Positions 9,223 to 17,690 of a DNA stretch of 64,000 nt are shown here, one piece after another. Source of the stretch: an uncultured Ruminococcus sp. (lineage in GTDB: Bacteria; Bacillota; Clostridia; Oscillospirales; Ruminococcaceae); NCBI GenBank assembly GCA_900539835.1, contig UQDR01000009.1, positions 4,907 through 68,906 on the forward strand, read 5' to 3'. A model generated the notes under the pieces. The model did not search any database and was not told the DNA's origin. It was given only the letters and a program-made list of their open reading frames with translations. Each line of letters starts with the position of its first letter. Position 1 is the stretch's first letter. The position numbers and the translations under genes were made by a program.

Positions 9223-9288
9223 TAGAGGAAATGTGTATGCACTATTATGAGGTCTTTGTGAAAATTAAATGATATTTTTCTCTATAAT

Positions 9289-9317
9289 TTGACTTTTAAT
9301 GAGATTCGTAATATAAT
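9289..9317 (+). promoter_or_regulatory. Promoter for the LCP gene
   Basis: TTGACT (9289-9294) and TATAAT (9312-9317) with a 17-base spacer. Transcription would begin near 9324, giving a leader of about 70 bases. Confidence 0.75.
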
Positions 9318-9392
9318 TAATAAAATAAAAAGTATTATATTTAACTTTCTGAATATTTTGAAAGGAGCAGGCTTTTAAAGCTTTGATATTTA

Positions 9393-10802
9393 ATGAATAA
9401 TAATGATTTTAATGATAGAAATGGTTCAGATAATGAATCTGATATTTATAAAAGGCAATATGAAGAACAATTGAATCGTTTTTCAAAAATGGATGGCAAT
9501 GATTTCAGTAATGAACTTGATGCATCTGATTTAGAGTTTCACACAGCTGATGAAATGGAAGATTATCAGTACGACAGGTATTCTTCAAAAGGTTATGGTA
9601 ATTCTAATCCTAACGGAAGCCGTACTCCCACATATTCACAAAGAAGCAGACAGTCACAGCAGCGTCCGCAAGGAAACAGGAATAATGAGAGAAAGGTTAA
9701 CAGATCACAAAATCGTGACTTGCAGTTTGGGTCTAACAATTCTGAAAGAAACAAAAACGGCAAATATAATTCTGACAGTTATAGTAAAGCCAATGCATAT
9801 TCTGCAAAACAAAATAAAACAAATCAAAAGAAAAGGAATAATAAAAGGGTGGAAAATAATAAGAGAAAATCTCCTGTCAAGAGATTTTTTAAATGGCTTA
9901 TTATAATTCTGTTGTTGCTTGTGATAATTGCAGAATTATTAATTCACAGATATGTCAATATGATCAATGTTGTGGATACGGGAGAGAGGTTATATACCAA
10001 TGCATCCATGCATGACGATGATATTTTGAATATATTAATAATCGGTTCTGACTCAAGGTCTGTGGAAGAACAGGGAAGAACAGACTCTATGATATTATTA
10101 TCAATTAAAAAAGACACAAAAGAAATAGTTATGACATCATTAATGCGTGATATGTATGTTGAGATACCTAATAACGGATGGTCTAAGCTTAATGCTGCTA
10201 ATGTCTACGGCGGTCCTGAATTGTTAATGGATACAATAGAGCTTAACTTTGATGTAAGGGTTGACAAGTATATATATATTGATTTCTATAGCTTTGTGGA
10301 TATTGTAGACGCTGTAGGCGGAATTGAACTTGAAATTTCAGATGAAGAAGCGCAGGGAATGAAAGCTCCTATGGCTGAGCAAAATAAAATCATGGGTAAT
10401 CCTAAAGGTACTGACTATCTGACAAGCGGAGGAAAGCTCCAAGTCAACGGAAATCAGGCTCTCGCTTATGCAAGACTCAGATATGTAGGAAATGCTGATT
10501 TTGAAAGAACTGAAAGACAGCGTACGGTTATTTCAAAAATCATGGAGAAAGCAGTTACATTTAATCCGATTAAACTGGACAAGTTTGCAAAGGCAAGTCT
10601 TTCACACATTACAACAAACATGACAAAGCTTGAATTGCAGCTGCTGGCAAATAAAGCACCGTTTATTCTCAGATATGACACAGAGCAGCTTCGCATACCG
10701 GAAGAAGGTATGTATTCATATGGATCACATGACGGACAATCCACATTGGATGTTGATTTTAGTGCATGTCGAAATGCTTTAAAACAAAAGATTTACAGCT
10801 GA
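9393..10802 (+). CDS. LytR-CpsA-Psr (LCP) family cell-wall ligase
   Basis: A 469-residue membrane protein that, by family, transfers polyprenyl-phosphate-linked glycopolymers such as teichoic acid or capsule to peptidoglycan. The first 165 residues are a polar, Asn/Ser/Arg-rich cytoplasmic tail with low complexity. A membrane helix lies at about 167-185 and the external LCP domain at about 205-440. LCP hallmarks are ILIIGSDSR, GRTDSMILLS, SLMRDMYVEIP and the Arg-rich YARLRYVGNADFERTERQR. The ATG at 9393 is the first possible start because a stop lies in frame upstream, yet the only good ribosome site, AAAGGAG at 9361-9367, is 25 bases away. Confidence 0.9.
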   Translation: MNNNDFNDRNGSDNESDIYKRQYEEQLNRFSKMDGNDFSNELDASDLEFHTADEMEDYQYDRYSSKGYGNSNPNGSRTPTYSQRSRQSQQRPQGNRNNERKVNRSQNRDLQFGSNNSERNKNGKYNSDSYSKANAYSAKQNKTNQKKRNNKRVENNKRKSPVKRFFKWLIIILLLLVIIAELLIHRYVNMINVVDTGERLYTNASMHDDDILNILIIGSDSRSVEEQGRTDSMILLSIKKDTKEIVMTSLMRDMYVEIPNNGWSKLNAANVYGGPELLMDTIELNFDVRVDKYIYIDFYSFVDIVDAVGGIELEISDEEAQGMKAPMAEQNKIMGNPKGTDYLTSGGKLQVNGNQALAYARLRYVGNADFERTERQRTVISKIMEKAVTFNPIKLDKFAKASLSHITTNMTKLELQLLANKAPFILRYDTEQLRIPEEGMYSYGSHDGQSTLDVDFSACRNALKQKIYS

Positions 10803-10815
10803 TTTTTATTTACTA

Positions 10816-10844
10816 TTGAAAAAATATTGTTTATGTAGTATACT
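10816..10844 (+). promoter_or_regulatory. Promoter for galE
   Basis: TTGAAA (10816-10821) and TATACT (10839-10844), spacer 17, located after the LCP stop. Confidence 0.75.
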
Positions 10845-10906
10845 ATTATAATAAGGGGTTTATTCTCTTATTATACGCTGAATATATTTGTGGAAGGAAG
10901 GATTAT

Positions 10907-11920
10907 ATGTCTAAAATTTTAGTTACCGGCGGTGCAGGTTTTATAGGAAGTCATACTTGTGTTGAGCTTTTAGAAGCCGGACATGAAATTGTAATACTCG
11001 ATAATTTTTCAAATTCAAAGCCTGAGGCATTAAATCGTATAAAAAAGATTACAGGAAAAGACTTTAAATTCTATGAAGCTGATTTGCTTAATTTAAGTGA
11101 TGTTGAAAGGGTTTTTGAGGAAAATGATATATCAGCGGTAATACACTTTGCCGGATTAAAAGCTGTTGGTGAATCAGTTCAAAAGCCTGTGGAATATTAT
11201 CATAATAATATAACAGGCACTTTGATGCTTATACAGGCTATGAGAAAATATAACTGCAAGAAAATCGTATTTTCATCTTCTGCAACAGTTTATGGCGTAA
11301 ACAATCCGGTTCCTTATGTTGAAATAATGCCAACAAACAGTTCAACTAATCCTTATGGCTATACTAAAGTAATGATTGAGCAGATTCTGAAAGATGTTTA
11401 TGTATCAGATAATGACTGGTCTGTTGTCCTGTTGAGATACTTTAATCCGATTGGTGCTCATAAGAGCGGACTTATCGGAGAAGACCCAAATGGAATTCCC
11501 AATAATCTTTTCCCATATATTGCACAGGTAGCAACAGGCAAGCTTGAAGCTTTGGGCGTTTTCGGAAACGATTATGATACCCCTGACGGAACAGGTGTAA
11601 GAGATTATATTCATGTTGTTGATTTGGCGACAGGCCATTTGAATGCTTTAAATTATGCACTTGAGCATAAAGGCGTTGAGGCAGTTAATTTGGGTACAGG
11701 TAAAGGCTCAAGTGTAATGGATGTTCTTCATGCCTTTGAAAAAGCATGCGGAAAGGAACTTCCTTATGTTATCAAACCAAGAAGAGCAGGAGATATTGCA
11801 ACATGTTATGCTGACACACATAAAGCAAAAGAACTTTTAGGATGGGAAGCAAAATATCAGCTTGATGAAATGGCAGCTGACGGATGGAACTTTACTAAAA
11901 ATAATCCCAACGGACTTTAA
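10907..11920 (+). CDS. galE: UDP-glucose 4-epimerase
   Basis: A 337-residue extended SDR epimerase interconverting UDP-glucose and UDP-galactose, used in galactose breakdown and in supplying UDP-galactose for cell-surface glycans. It has the NAD site GGAGFIGSH at the N-terminus, a catalytic Ser in SSSATVYG and the YxxxK pair in NPYGYTKVM. GVRDYIHVVDLATGH is typical of GalE. A GGAAGGA precedes the ATG and a consensus promoter lies upstream. The adjacent LCP gene fits a role in envelope glycopolymers. The gene is monocistronic and ends in a strong terminator. Confidence 0.95.
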   Translation: MSKILVTGGAGFIGSHTCVELLEAGHEIVILDNFSNSKPEALNRIKKITGKDFKFYEADLLNLSDVERVFEENDISAVIHFAGLKAVGESVQKPVEYYHNNITGTLMLIQAMRKYNCKKIVFSSSATVYGVNNPVPYVEIMPTNSSTNPYGYTKVMIEQILKDVYVSDNDWSVVLLRYFNPIGAHKSGLIGEDPNGIPNNLFPYIAQVATGKLEALGVFGNDYDTPDGTGVRDYIHVVDLATGHLNALNYALEHKGVEAVNLGTGKGSSVMDVLHAFEKACGKELPYVIKPRRAGDIATCYADTHKAKELLGWEAKYQLDEMAADGWNFTKNNPNGL

Positions 11921-11935
11921 TCTATAAAATAAAAA

Positions 11936-11966
11936 CGGAGTTATCTTAATTGATAACTCCGTTTTT
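11936..11966. terminator. Bidirectional intrinsic terminator
   Basis: CGGAGTTATC (11936-11945) and GATAACTCCG (11952-11961) form a perfect 10-bp stem flanked by five As and five Ts. It separates galE from the convergent coiled-coil gene. Confidence 0.93.
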
Positions 11967-11984
11967 GTTAGTAATAATGTTTAA

Positions 11985-12473
11985 TTATTCAGCAGAGCCT
12001 ATTTTAATTATGGCCTCTTTTATAGTAGTAACCTCATTCAGATTTCTGTTAAGTACTCTTTCTGCGTCAGACAAAACCTTATTAAGATTTGAAGCCAAAG
12101 CAGATTTAATATCTCTGTCCTTAGCAACAGCGTCAGCAATTATTTGATCAGCCTGCTCCTTAGCACGCTTTAACTGATCATTTGCGATCTCGCCTGCTTC
12201 TTTAATAATTTCCTGTTCAGAAACAAGAATCTTTGCTCTTTCTTCGGCTTTCTTGATAATTTCTTCGGCATTTTTGTTTGCCTCAGCAATTATTTTGTCC
12301 TTGTCTCTTGCCATATCCTTAGCCTTTTTCAATTCGGTAGGGAAGTTAAGTCTGATTGTGTCAATATACTCACGCATTTGTTCACAATCAATCATTCTCT
12401 TGTTTGAAAAAGGTACGGAAGATGACTTATCAAGAAGTCCGTCCATTAAATCAAGAATTTCGTCAATGTTCAT
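11985..12473 (-). CDS. Coiled-coil protein, V-type ATPase subunit H/DivIVA-like
   Basis: A 162-residue soluble, highly charged helical protein. After a conserved N-terminal stretch (NIDEILDLMDGLLD), residues from about 45 to 135 are almost pure Ala/Lys/Glu heptads, predicting a long coiled coil similar to V-ATPase stalk or DivIVA-type proteins. Genes of this kind often follow coaD in Clostridia, as here (26-base gap). It is probably last in an rsmD-coaD operon. Function is not known; a scaffold or cell-division role is only a guess from the fold. Confidence 0.75.
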   Translation of the reverse strand: MNIDEILDLMDGLLDKSSSVPFSNKRMIDCEQMREYIDTIRLNFPTELKKAKDMARDKDKIIAEANKNAEEIIKKAEERAKILVSEQEIIKEAGEIANDQLKRAKEQADQIIADAVAKDRDIKSALASNLNKVLSDAERVLNRNLNEVTTIKEAIIKIGSAE

Positions 12474-12499
12474 ATTTAAACATCCTTTCCTTTGTGTTT

Positions 12500-12991
12500 T
12501 TATTGTTTTGATAAGTATAAACGATTTTTTATGGCTTCAAGAATTTCCGGAGGAACAAGCCCGCTTATGTTTCCGCCAAGACTGGCAATTTCCTTAACTA
12601 CGCTTGAAGACAGATACATATTTTCACTGCTTGTCGTAAGAAATACAGTTTCAGCTTCATCATAAAGTTTTTTATTTGCAAGCGCCATCTGAAATTCATA
12701 TTCAAAGTCAGAAACAGCTCTTAAACCTTTGACAATAGCCGCAGCACCCGTCTTTTTCAGATAATCGGCTAAAAGTCCGTTATTGCAGTCAATTTCAACA
12801 TTGTTCAGGTGCTTGGTTACTGTTCTGATCATATCCATTCGTTCTTCAACAGAGAAACTTGCAGAAGATTTTCCGGGATTAAAAGAAACAAGAACGATAA
12901 CTTTATCAAAAAGCCTTGAAGCTCTGTTTATTATATCAAGATGACCTAATGTTACCGGGTCAAAGCTTCCCGGGCAAACTGCAATTTTCAT
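12500..12991 (-). CDS. coaD: Pantetheine-phosphate adenylyltransferase
   Basis: A 163-residue CoA-biosynthesis enzyme that adenylates 4'-phosphopantetheine to dephospho-CoA. The nucleotidyltransferase motif appears as PGSFDPVTLGH, with the HxGH-like TLGH, and the C-terminal signature as SSSVVKEIA. Length matches the family. It begins 3 bases after the rsmD stop, a pairing conserved in many Firmicutes, and is co-transcribed with it from the promoter at 13576-13604. Confidence 0.95.
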   Translation of the reverse strand: MKIAVCPGSFDPVTLGHLDIINRASRLFDKVIVLVSFNPGKSSASFSVEERMDMIRTVTKHLNNVEIDCNNGLLADYLKKTGAAAIVKGLRAVSDFEYEFQMALANKKLYDEAETVFLTTSSENMYLSSSVVKEIASLGGNISGLVPPEILEAIKNRLYLSKQ

Positions 12992-12994
12992 TTA

Positions 12995-13546
12995 TTACGC
13001 CTCATTATCTTCAGGAATTTTATAAACAGTTACAGCTATCTTTCCGTATTTGTATCTTTTATGAAGCTGCATTCTGCCATAGCTTTCTTGGAGTGTTAAT
13101 TCTTTTTCATGTTCGCATACAATTATCGCACCCGGATTAAGCTTATCATCAAGTAAAGGCAAAGCTTTTTCGATGAGTCCCATACGATAAGGTGGGTCAA
13201 GCAAAGCAATGTCTAATCCTTTCTTTGCAGCTTTAAGATAGTCAAGACTATCCATCAGTAAAACACGGGAATTCTTTTTTAATTTGCAGTTTTCAATATT
13301 TTCATTTATAACGTTATATGCGTCACGGCTTTTGTCAACAAACACACAATGCTTTGCTCCACGGCTAAGGGCTTCAATACCCAATTGACCGCTGCCTGCA
13401 AAAAGATCAAGCACAGAAGCTTCGGGTAAATCAAACTGTATTATTGAAAAAATAGCCTCTTTGACCATATCTGAGGTCGGGCGTATTTCCAACGATTCTA
13501 ATGTCTTTAGCTTTTTACCTCTTGCGCTTCCTGTTATAACTCTCAT
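12995..13546 (-). CDS. rsmD: 16S rRNA (guanine(966)-N(2))-methyltransferase
   Basis: A 183-residue SAM-dependent methyltransferase acting on G966 of 16S rRNA. Diagnostic stretches are the N-terminal RVITGSARGKKL, the substrate motif RPTSDMVKEAIF, the SAM site VLDLFAGSGQLGIEALSRGA and the catalytic LLDPPY. It heads the minus-strand operon with coaD and the coiled-coil gene; GAGG lies before the ATG. Confidence 0.95.
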   Translation of the reverse strand: MRVITGSARGKKLKTLESLEIRPTSDMVKEAIFSIIQFDLPEASVLDLFAGSGQLGIEALSRGAKHCVFVDKSRDAYNVINENIENCKLKKNSRVLLMDSLDYLKAAKKGLDIALLDPPYRMGLIEKALPLLDDKLNPGAIIVCEHEKELTLQESYGRMQLHKRYKYGKIAVTVYKIPEDNEA

Positions 13547-13575
13547 AAAATTACCTCAAAACTTTAGATAAACTT

Positions 13576-13604
13576 ATTATACTATAATTTTTTATTTTTG
13601 TCTA
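13576..13604 (-). promoter_or_regulatory. Promoter for the rsmD-coaD operon
   Basis: On the minus strand TAGACA (13604-13599) and TATAAT (13581-13576), spacer 17, about 30 bases before rsmD. Confidence 0.65.
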
Positions 13605-13655
13605 TAGCATTTCATATATTTTTTTGCTTAATACATCAATTAGATAAAAATCATT

Positions 13656-14423
13656 TTATTTTATCTTTTTTGCCTGTATATGTTTAGTTATCGACAACAT
13701 AAGCCTTCTTGGAAGAACCTTGCCGGCGAAGCTGCTTGCTTTCATGTCCAATGAAGGAATTATAATCAGTTTTCTTTCAAACATTCCCTTTATGGCAATT
13801 TCAGCGCATTTTTCAGCCGATATGCTTTTTAAATTAAACTTTACATTTGCTACTTTATTAAATTCTGTGCTGACAGGTCCGGGACAAAGCACAGATACAG
13901 ACACACGGCTGTTCATTGATTTTAGTTCTTCGCTTATTCCGCTTGTTAGGCTTGTCACATAAGCTTTGGTTGCATAGTATGTTGACATTAAAGGACCTCC
14001 GGGCATCAGTCCGGCTGATGATGCAACATTGAGAATATAGCCCTTGTCTTTTTCTATAAAATCCTTTAAAAACATTTTAGTTAAGGTATGAAGTGCTATG
14101 CAATTGGTTTTGATCATGTTTATTTCTTTATTTAAGGGAATTTCGTTGAAACAGCCTACAGCACCAAAACCTGCGTTATTAATAAGTACTGACACATTCA
14201 TGCCGTGTGTTTTTTCATAAAGCTCCATGCATTGCTTTTCATCAGATAAATCACAAGGGATTACAGTAACATTGCCTTTAAGCTGGCTTTTTAATTCATA
14301 CAGTCTGTCTTCACGTCTTGCGGTAATAATGAGATCAAAACCTTTTTTGTCAAGCTGTTTTGCAATCTCATATCCTATTCCGGAGCTTGCACCGGTGACC
14401 AATGCACATTTTCTTTGTTTCAA
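13656..14423 (-). CDS. Short-chain dehydrogenase/reductase (DltE/YqjQ-like)
   Basis: An SDR-fold NAD(P)-dependent oxidoreductase. The cofactor motif TGASSGIG is near the N-terminus, with NNAG in the fourth strand, catalytic Ser in VASSAG and YxxxK as YYATKAY. The hydrophobic C-terminal third and the PGPVSTEF motif recall the group annotated as short-chain dehydrogenases of unknown substrate. I place the start at the TTG at 14423 because GGAGGG sits six bases upstream; a further upstream TTG at 14450 lacks a ribosome site. It follows mtaB by 16 bases. Confidence 0.85.
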   Translation of the reverse strand: MKQRKCALVTGASSGIGYEIAKQLDKKGFDLIITARREDRLYELKSQLKGNVTVIPCDLSDEKQCMELYEKTHGMNVSVLINNAGFGAVGCFNEIPLNKEINMIKTNCIALHTLTKMFLKDFIEKDKGYILNVASSAGLMPGGPLMSTYYATKAYVTSLTSGISEELKSMNSRVSVSVLCPGPVSTEFNKVANVKFNLKSISAEKCAEIAIKGMFERKLIIIPSLDMKASSFAGKVLPRRLMLSITKHIQAKKIK

Positions 14424-14439
14424 GCTTATCCCTCCAAAA

Positions 14440-15750
14440 CTATTCTTCAATTATTTGTCCAACACAGCAGTCATTTTCAACTCCTGTAATAACAACATTT
14501 AACACTTTTCGTCTTAAACTTATTTTATCTGAAATTCTCGGTACTTTAACTGGTGTATAATTTCGTGTATATCCCTGATGAAAGTCATCTGATTTTTCTT
14601 TTTCAAAAAGAACCTCCTGTGTTTTGCCCACCATGCTTTGAAGAAATTTGTCAGAAAGCTCTTTGCATATGAAATTCATTTGGGATGCTCGCTTTTGTTT
14701 GATATGTTTAGGTAAATGTCCGCTTCTTTTGGCGGCTAAAGTTCCTTTTCTGATGGAATAAGGGAATATGTGAACTCTTGAAAAACCTATTCTTTTTACA
14801 AATTCCATTGATTCTTCAAAGTCTTTATCGGTTTCACCTACAAAACCTACCATAATATCCGTAGTAATTGAACAGTCAGGAAAAGCATTTCTCAGTCTGA
14901 CGCATAGATTTTCATATTCAGCACAAGTATATTTTCTGTTCATTGCTTTAAGCGTATTATCACACCCGCTTTGAAGTGACAGATGAAATTGCGGACAAAA
15001 ATTGTGAAGCTTCGTTAAACGTTCAATATCTTCGTCTGTGACCATTTCAGGTTCTATAGAGCCTAATCTAATCCTACAGTTTTTAGCTTTCCTGCATATC
15101 GCTTCAACAGCGTCGACCAGACCTATCGAATCATTTAAATCCTTGCCATAACACCAAAGATTTATTCCCACCGCAACAATTTCTCTGTGACCTGAGTTTG
15201 CAAGATTTTCTGCCTCGGCTTCAATTATATCCAAAGGCTTTGAACGTATATGTCCTCTTGCATACGGAATTATGCAATAAGAACAATATTGATCACAGCC
15301 GTCCTGAATTTTCATATATGCACGGGTTTTAGTTTTAATACTATTGTTTAGCATCGTTTCAAACTTTTCATCTTTGGTGTGCGGCTGAATGCTTATTATT
15401 CGTTGCCTGTGCACAAGATATTCATCAATCAAATCGGGAATTAACGATTTATTTGACGAACCTGTAACTATATCACATTCTGTCATTAATTCTGCTTCTT
15501 CAGAAAAAGCCTGAGGAAAACATCCGGTAAGTACAATAATGCAGTCAGAATTAGTACTCTTTATTTTATGAAGCAATTTTCTGCATTTCAAATCTGAATA
15601 TGAAGTAACTGTACAGGTATTTATAACCGCAATATCAGCATCAGTTATTTCAGAAACTGTTGAAAATTGTCTGTTTTCCAAAGCCTGTTTGATGTTTTCA
15701 GTCTCATATTGATTTACCTTGCAGCCAAAAGTATAATAAAAAATATTCAT
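14440..15750 (-). CDS. mtaB: tRNA t6A37 methylthiotransferase
   Basis: A 436-residue radical-SAM enzyme converting t6A37 to ms2t6A37 in ANN-decoding tRNAs. The N-terminal methylthiotransferase domain starts with FYYTFGCKVNQYET and has Cys residues in INTCTVT and LTGCFPQ for the first Fe-S cluster. The radical-SAM motif is CDQYCSYC. A TRAM-like C-terminal domain follows. FGCKVNQ distinguishes MtaB from MiaB (FGCQMN) and RimO. It is transcribed from a divergent promoter pair with the HPr-like gene. Confidence 0.92.
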   Translation of the reverse strand: MNIFYYTFGCKVNQYETENIKQALENRQFSTVSEITDADIAVINTCTVTSYSDLKCRKLLHKIKSTNSDCIIVLTGCFPQAFSEEAELMTECDIVTGSSNKSLIPDLIDEYLVHRQRIISIQPHTKDEKFETMLNNSIKTKTRAYMKIQDGCDQYCSYCIIPYARGHIRSKPLDIIEAEAENLANSGHREIVAVGINLWCYGKDLNDSIGLVDAVEAICRKAKNCRIRLGSIEPEMVTDEDIERLTKLHNFCPQFHLSLQSGCDNTLKAMNRKYTCAEYENLCVRLRNAFPDCSITTDIMVGFVGETDKDFEESMEFVKRIGFSRVHIFPYSIRKGTLAAKRSGHLPKHIKQKRASQMNFICKELSDKFLQSMVGKTQEVLFEKEKSDDFHQGYTRNYTPVKVPRISDKISLRRKVLNVVITGVENDCCVGQIIEE

Positions 15751-15836
15751 CTTTGATTCTCCGTATAAAGCAAAAAAAGTGCGTAAACATGGTGACTTTA
15801 CACAAATTTAAATGCTCTGATATTATGTTATTGACT

Positions 15837-15865
15837 ATTATACTATATTTTTATTTTTTTTGCAA
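15837..15865 (-). promoter_or_regulatory. Promoter for mtaB
   Basis: Minus strand TTGCAA (15865-15860) and TATAAT (15842-15837), spacer 17. Confidence 0.65.
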
Positions 15866-15872
15866 ATTCGTC

Positions 15873-15900
15873 TTGACTTTTAAAAATTAATGTATATAAT
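15873..15900 (+). promoter_or_regulatory. Promoter for the HPr-like gene
   Basis: TTGACT (15873-15878) and TATAAT (15895-15900), spacer 16. It is back to back with the mtaB promoter, 7 bases apart. Confidence 0.7.
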
Positions 15901-15953
15901 GGTAAGTGTAGAGGGAATCTCTATAAGGCTTGCAATTAGAAGGAGGAGTTTTT

Positions 15954-16184
15954 ATGAAAAAGGTTAAAATCATGCTTGATTCTATAGCATCTGTAAAAAA
16001 GTTTGTCAGCGTTGTTTCAATGTATGACTTTGATGTGGATTTGGCTTCGGGAAGATATGCTGTTGACGCAAAGTCTATTATGGGTATATTCAGCCTTGAC
16101 CTTTCAAATCCTATTCAGTTGGTTGCACATAGCGATAATGCAGATGCATTTCTTGAGGAAATTAAAGAGTTTATAGTTGAATAA
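15954..16184 (+). CDS. HPr-family protein without the active histidine (Crh-like)
   Basis: A 76-residue protein with the HPr fold signature. The stretch AKSIMGIFSL matches the regulatory Ser46 region of HPr (KSIMGVMSL), and the rest aligns over full length. The region around residue 15 reads LDSIASVKKF and has no histidine, so it cannot carry the PTS phosphoryl group from Enzyme I. Retaining the Ser46 region while lacking His15 is the pattern of Crh, a partner of catabolite repression in Bacillus. Whether an HPr kinase acts here is unknown. The ATG at 15954 is set by AAGGAGG; an earlier in-frame start at 15930 has no ribosome site. Monocistronic. Confidence 0.8.
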   Translation: MKKVKIMLDSIASVKKFVSVVSMYDFDVDLASGRYAVDAKSIMGIFSLDLSNPIQLVAHSDNADAFLEEIKEFIVE

Positions 16185-16205
16185 TCTGATTTACTTAGTT
16201 GTAAA

Positions 16206-16244
16206 AATAACGGCGAATAATTTATATTGTTCGCCGTTATTTTT
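16206..16244. terminator. Bidirectional intrinsic terminator
   Basis: AATAACGGCGAA (16206-16217) pairs perfectly with TTCGCCGTTATT (16230-16241), with Ts after and As before. It ends the HPr-like gene and the convergent membrane-protein gene. Confidence 0.92.
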
Positions 16245-16269
16245 GTTTATTTGATTTGCTTAATTTATT

Positions 16270-16821
16270 TTATTTATTTTTATACATAATTTTTGTTTTT
16301 AAATCAACGCTGTCATATCCCCAGCGGAATGACATTCCCAATGAAATGAGATAAAACAACGGTGCAGCAGCCATTATTATATATAGAACAGGTGAAGCTT
16401 CTGATATATTAGGTGTGGGGGCAACAAGGTCAATTATAGGGAAAAAACAAGCATTAAGAAGCTTGTATGCCGGAAGAAAGTTTCCGATTGCTCCGCTTTT
16501 TGAAATAATAAGTATTCCAAGCAAAATATAGCTTGGACACATAGAAACAAGCCCCATCGTATAGCCTAAATTTCTGCATGGCTGTGCTCCGTGAAGGTTA
16601 ACCTTGTTTCGGCACATTGCACCTGCTTTTAGTCCGTAGTCTGCCATTATGCATATAAGCATAAGTATTCCCACTACAGAAAATATAATATTAGCAGCAA
16701 CACCTATAGCAGTTGACATAGCCCAGAAAAACAGGAAAACAAAAAGCCCGAAAAACTCAGCCTCTAAGACTCTTAAAAGTGCTTTTAATATTAGTTTTCG
16801 TTTATTTATTATATTGTCCAT
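16270..16821 (-). CDS. Membrane protein of unknown function, four to five helices
   Basis: A 183-residue hydrophobic protein. Hydrophobic segments lie at about residues 20-42, 44-66, 95-115 and 145-165. Between the second and third is a polar Cys-containing loop (AMCRNKVN, QPCRNLGY). I do not recognise the family. AGGAG precedes the ATG. It stands alone, convergent with the HPr-like gene and divergent from the FabG-like gene. Confidence 0.7.
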   Translation of the reverse strand: MDNIINKRKLILKALLRVLEAEFFGLFVFLFFWAMSTAIGVAANIIFSVVGILMLICIMADYGLKAGAMCRNKVNLHGAQPCRNLGYTMGLVSMCPSYILLGILIISKSGAIGNFLPAYKLLNACFFPIIDLVAPTPNISEASPVLYIIMAAAPLFYLISLGMSFRWGYDSVDLKTKIMYKNK

Positions 16822-16895
16822 ATTAATTCTCCTAAAAAAGATTTATTTAATTATAGCATAATTCTCTCGTTTTTACAACCGCATTTTTTAAATTC

Positions 16896-16930
16896 TTGTG
16901 TTGACATTAAAATTGTGATATACTTAGGAT
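16896..16930 (+). promoter_or_regulatory. Promoter region for the FabG-like gene
   Basis: Two overlapping options: TTGACA (16901-16906) with TAGGAT (16925-16930), spacer 18, or TTGTGT (16896-16901) with TATACT (16919-16924), spacer 17. Confidence 0.5.
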
Positions 16931-16955
16931 ATATATTTATAAAGGAATGATTTAT

Positions 16956-17690
16956 ATGCGAAATGTAGTTTTCGTTACAGGCGGCTCAGGCGGTATCGGC
17001 AGTGAAATATGCCGTGAATTTGCCTTGATCGGCTATCCTGTTGCAATAGGTTATAACACCAATAAATCAAATGCGGAATGCCTTGCAGATGAAATTTGTC
17101 ATGCCAACGGCACAGCAATTCCCATAAAATGCGATGTTGGTTCTGGAGAAAGTATAGAAAAAGCCATTGCTATAATAAGCAGTGAATTGGGAGCTGTGGA
17201 GATACTTGTGAACAATGCCGGAATTGCAAACATAAATTTATTTACTGATTTAAGCAATGAGGATATTTATAAAATTATTAATGTAAATCTGATTGGTGCG
17301 ATGCTATGTTCTAAAGCCGTACTTCCTGAAATGATAAAAAGAAAGCATGGAAAAATAATTAACATTACTTCCGTTTGGGGTGAAGTCGGCGCTTCCTGTG
17401 AAGCAGCATATTCTGCTGCGAAATCAGGTGTTATAGGATTCACCAAAGCTCTTGCTAAAGAAGTTGCACCAAGCGGGATAAACGTAAATGCTGTTTCAGC
17501 CGGAATAGTCAACACCCCTATGAATAATTGTTTGAGTGATGATGAAATAGCACAAATTATTGAAGAAATACCGATGGGACGTATGGGAGTTCCTTCTGAT
17601 ATCGCAAAATGTGTAAGATTTTTAGCTTCAGAAGATTCTTCATATCTATGCGGACAAATTTTAAGAGCAGACGGAGGTTGGTGTGATTAA
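16956..17690 (+). CDS. FabG-like 3-oxoacyl reductase / SDR oxidoreductase
   Basis: About 244 residues of classical SDR. It has TGGSGGIG for NAD(P) binding, NNAGIANINLF, a catalytic Ser in ITSVWGEVG, YSAAKSG for the Tyr/Lys pair and the C-terminal GQILRADGGW typical of FabG. Substrate may be 3-oxoacyl-ACP, but the gene is outside a fatty-acid cluster and FabG-like enzymes often act on other keto compounds. Start chosen at the ATG at 16956, nine bases after AAAGGA; the ATG at 16947 touches the ribosome site. Its stop overlaps the sfsA stop by 4 bases tail to tail. Confidence 0.82.
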   Translation: MRNVVFVTGGSGGIGSEICREFALIGYPVAIGYNTNKSNAECLADEICHANGTAIPIKCDVGSGESIEKAIAIISSELGAVEILVNNAGIANINLFTDLSNEDIYKIINVNLIGAMLCSKAVLPEMIKRKHGKIINITSVWGEVGASCEAAYSAAKSGVIGFTKALAKEVAPSGINVNAVSAGIVNTPMNNCLSDDEIAQIIEEIPMGRMGVPSDIAKCVRFLASEDSSYLCGQILRADGGWCD

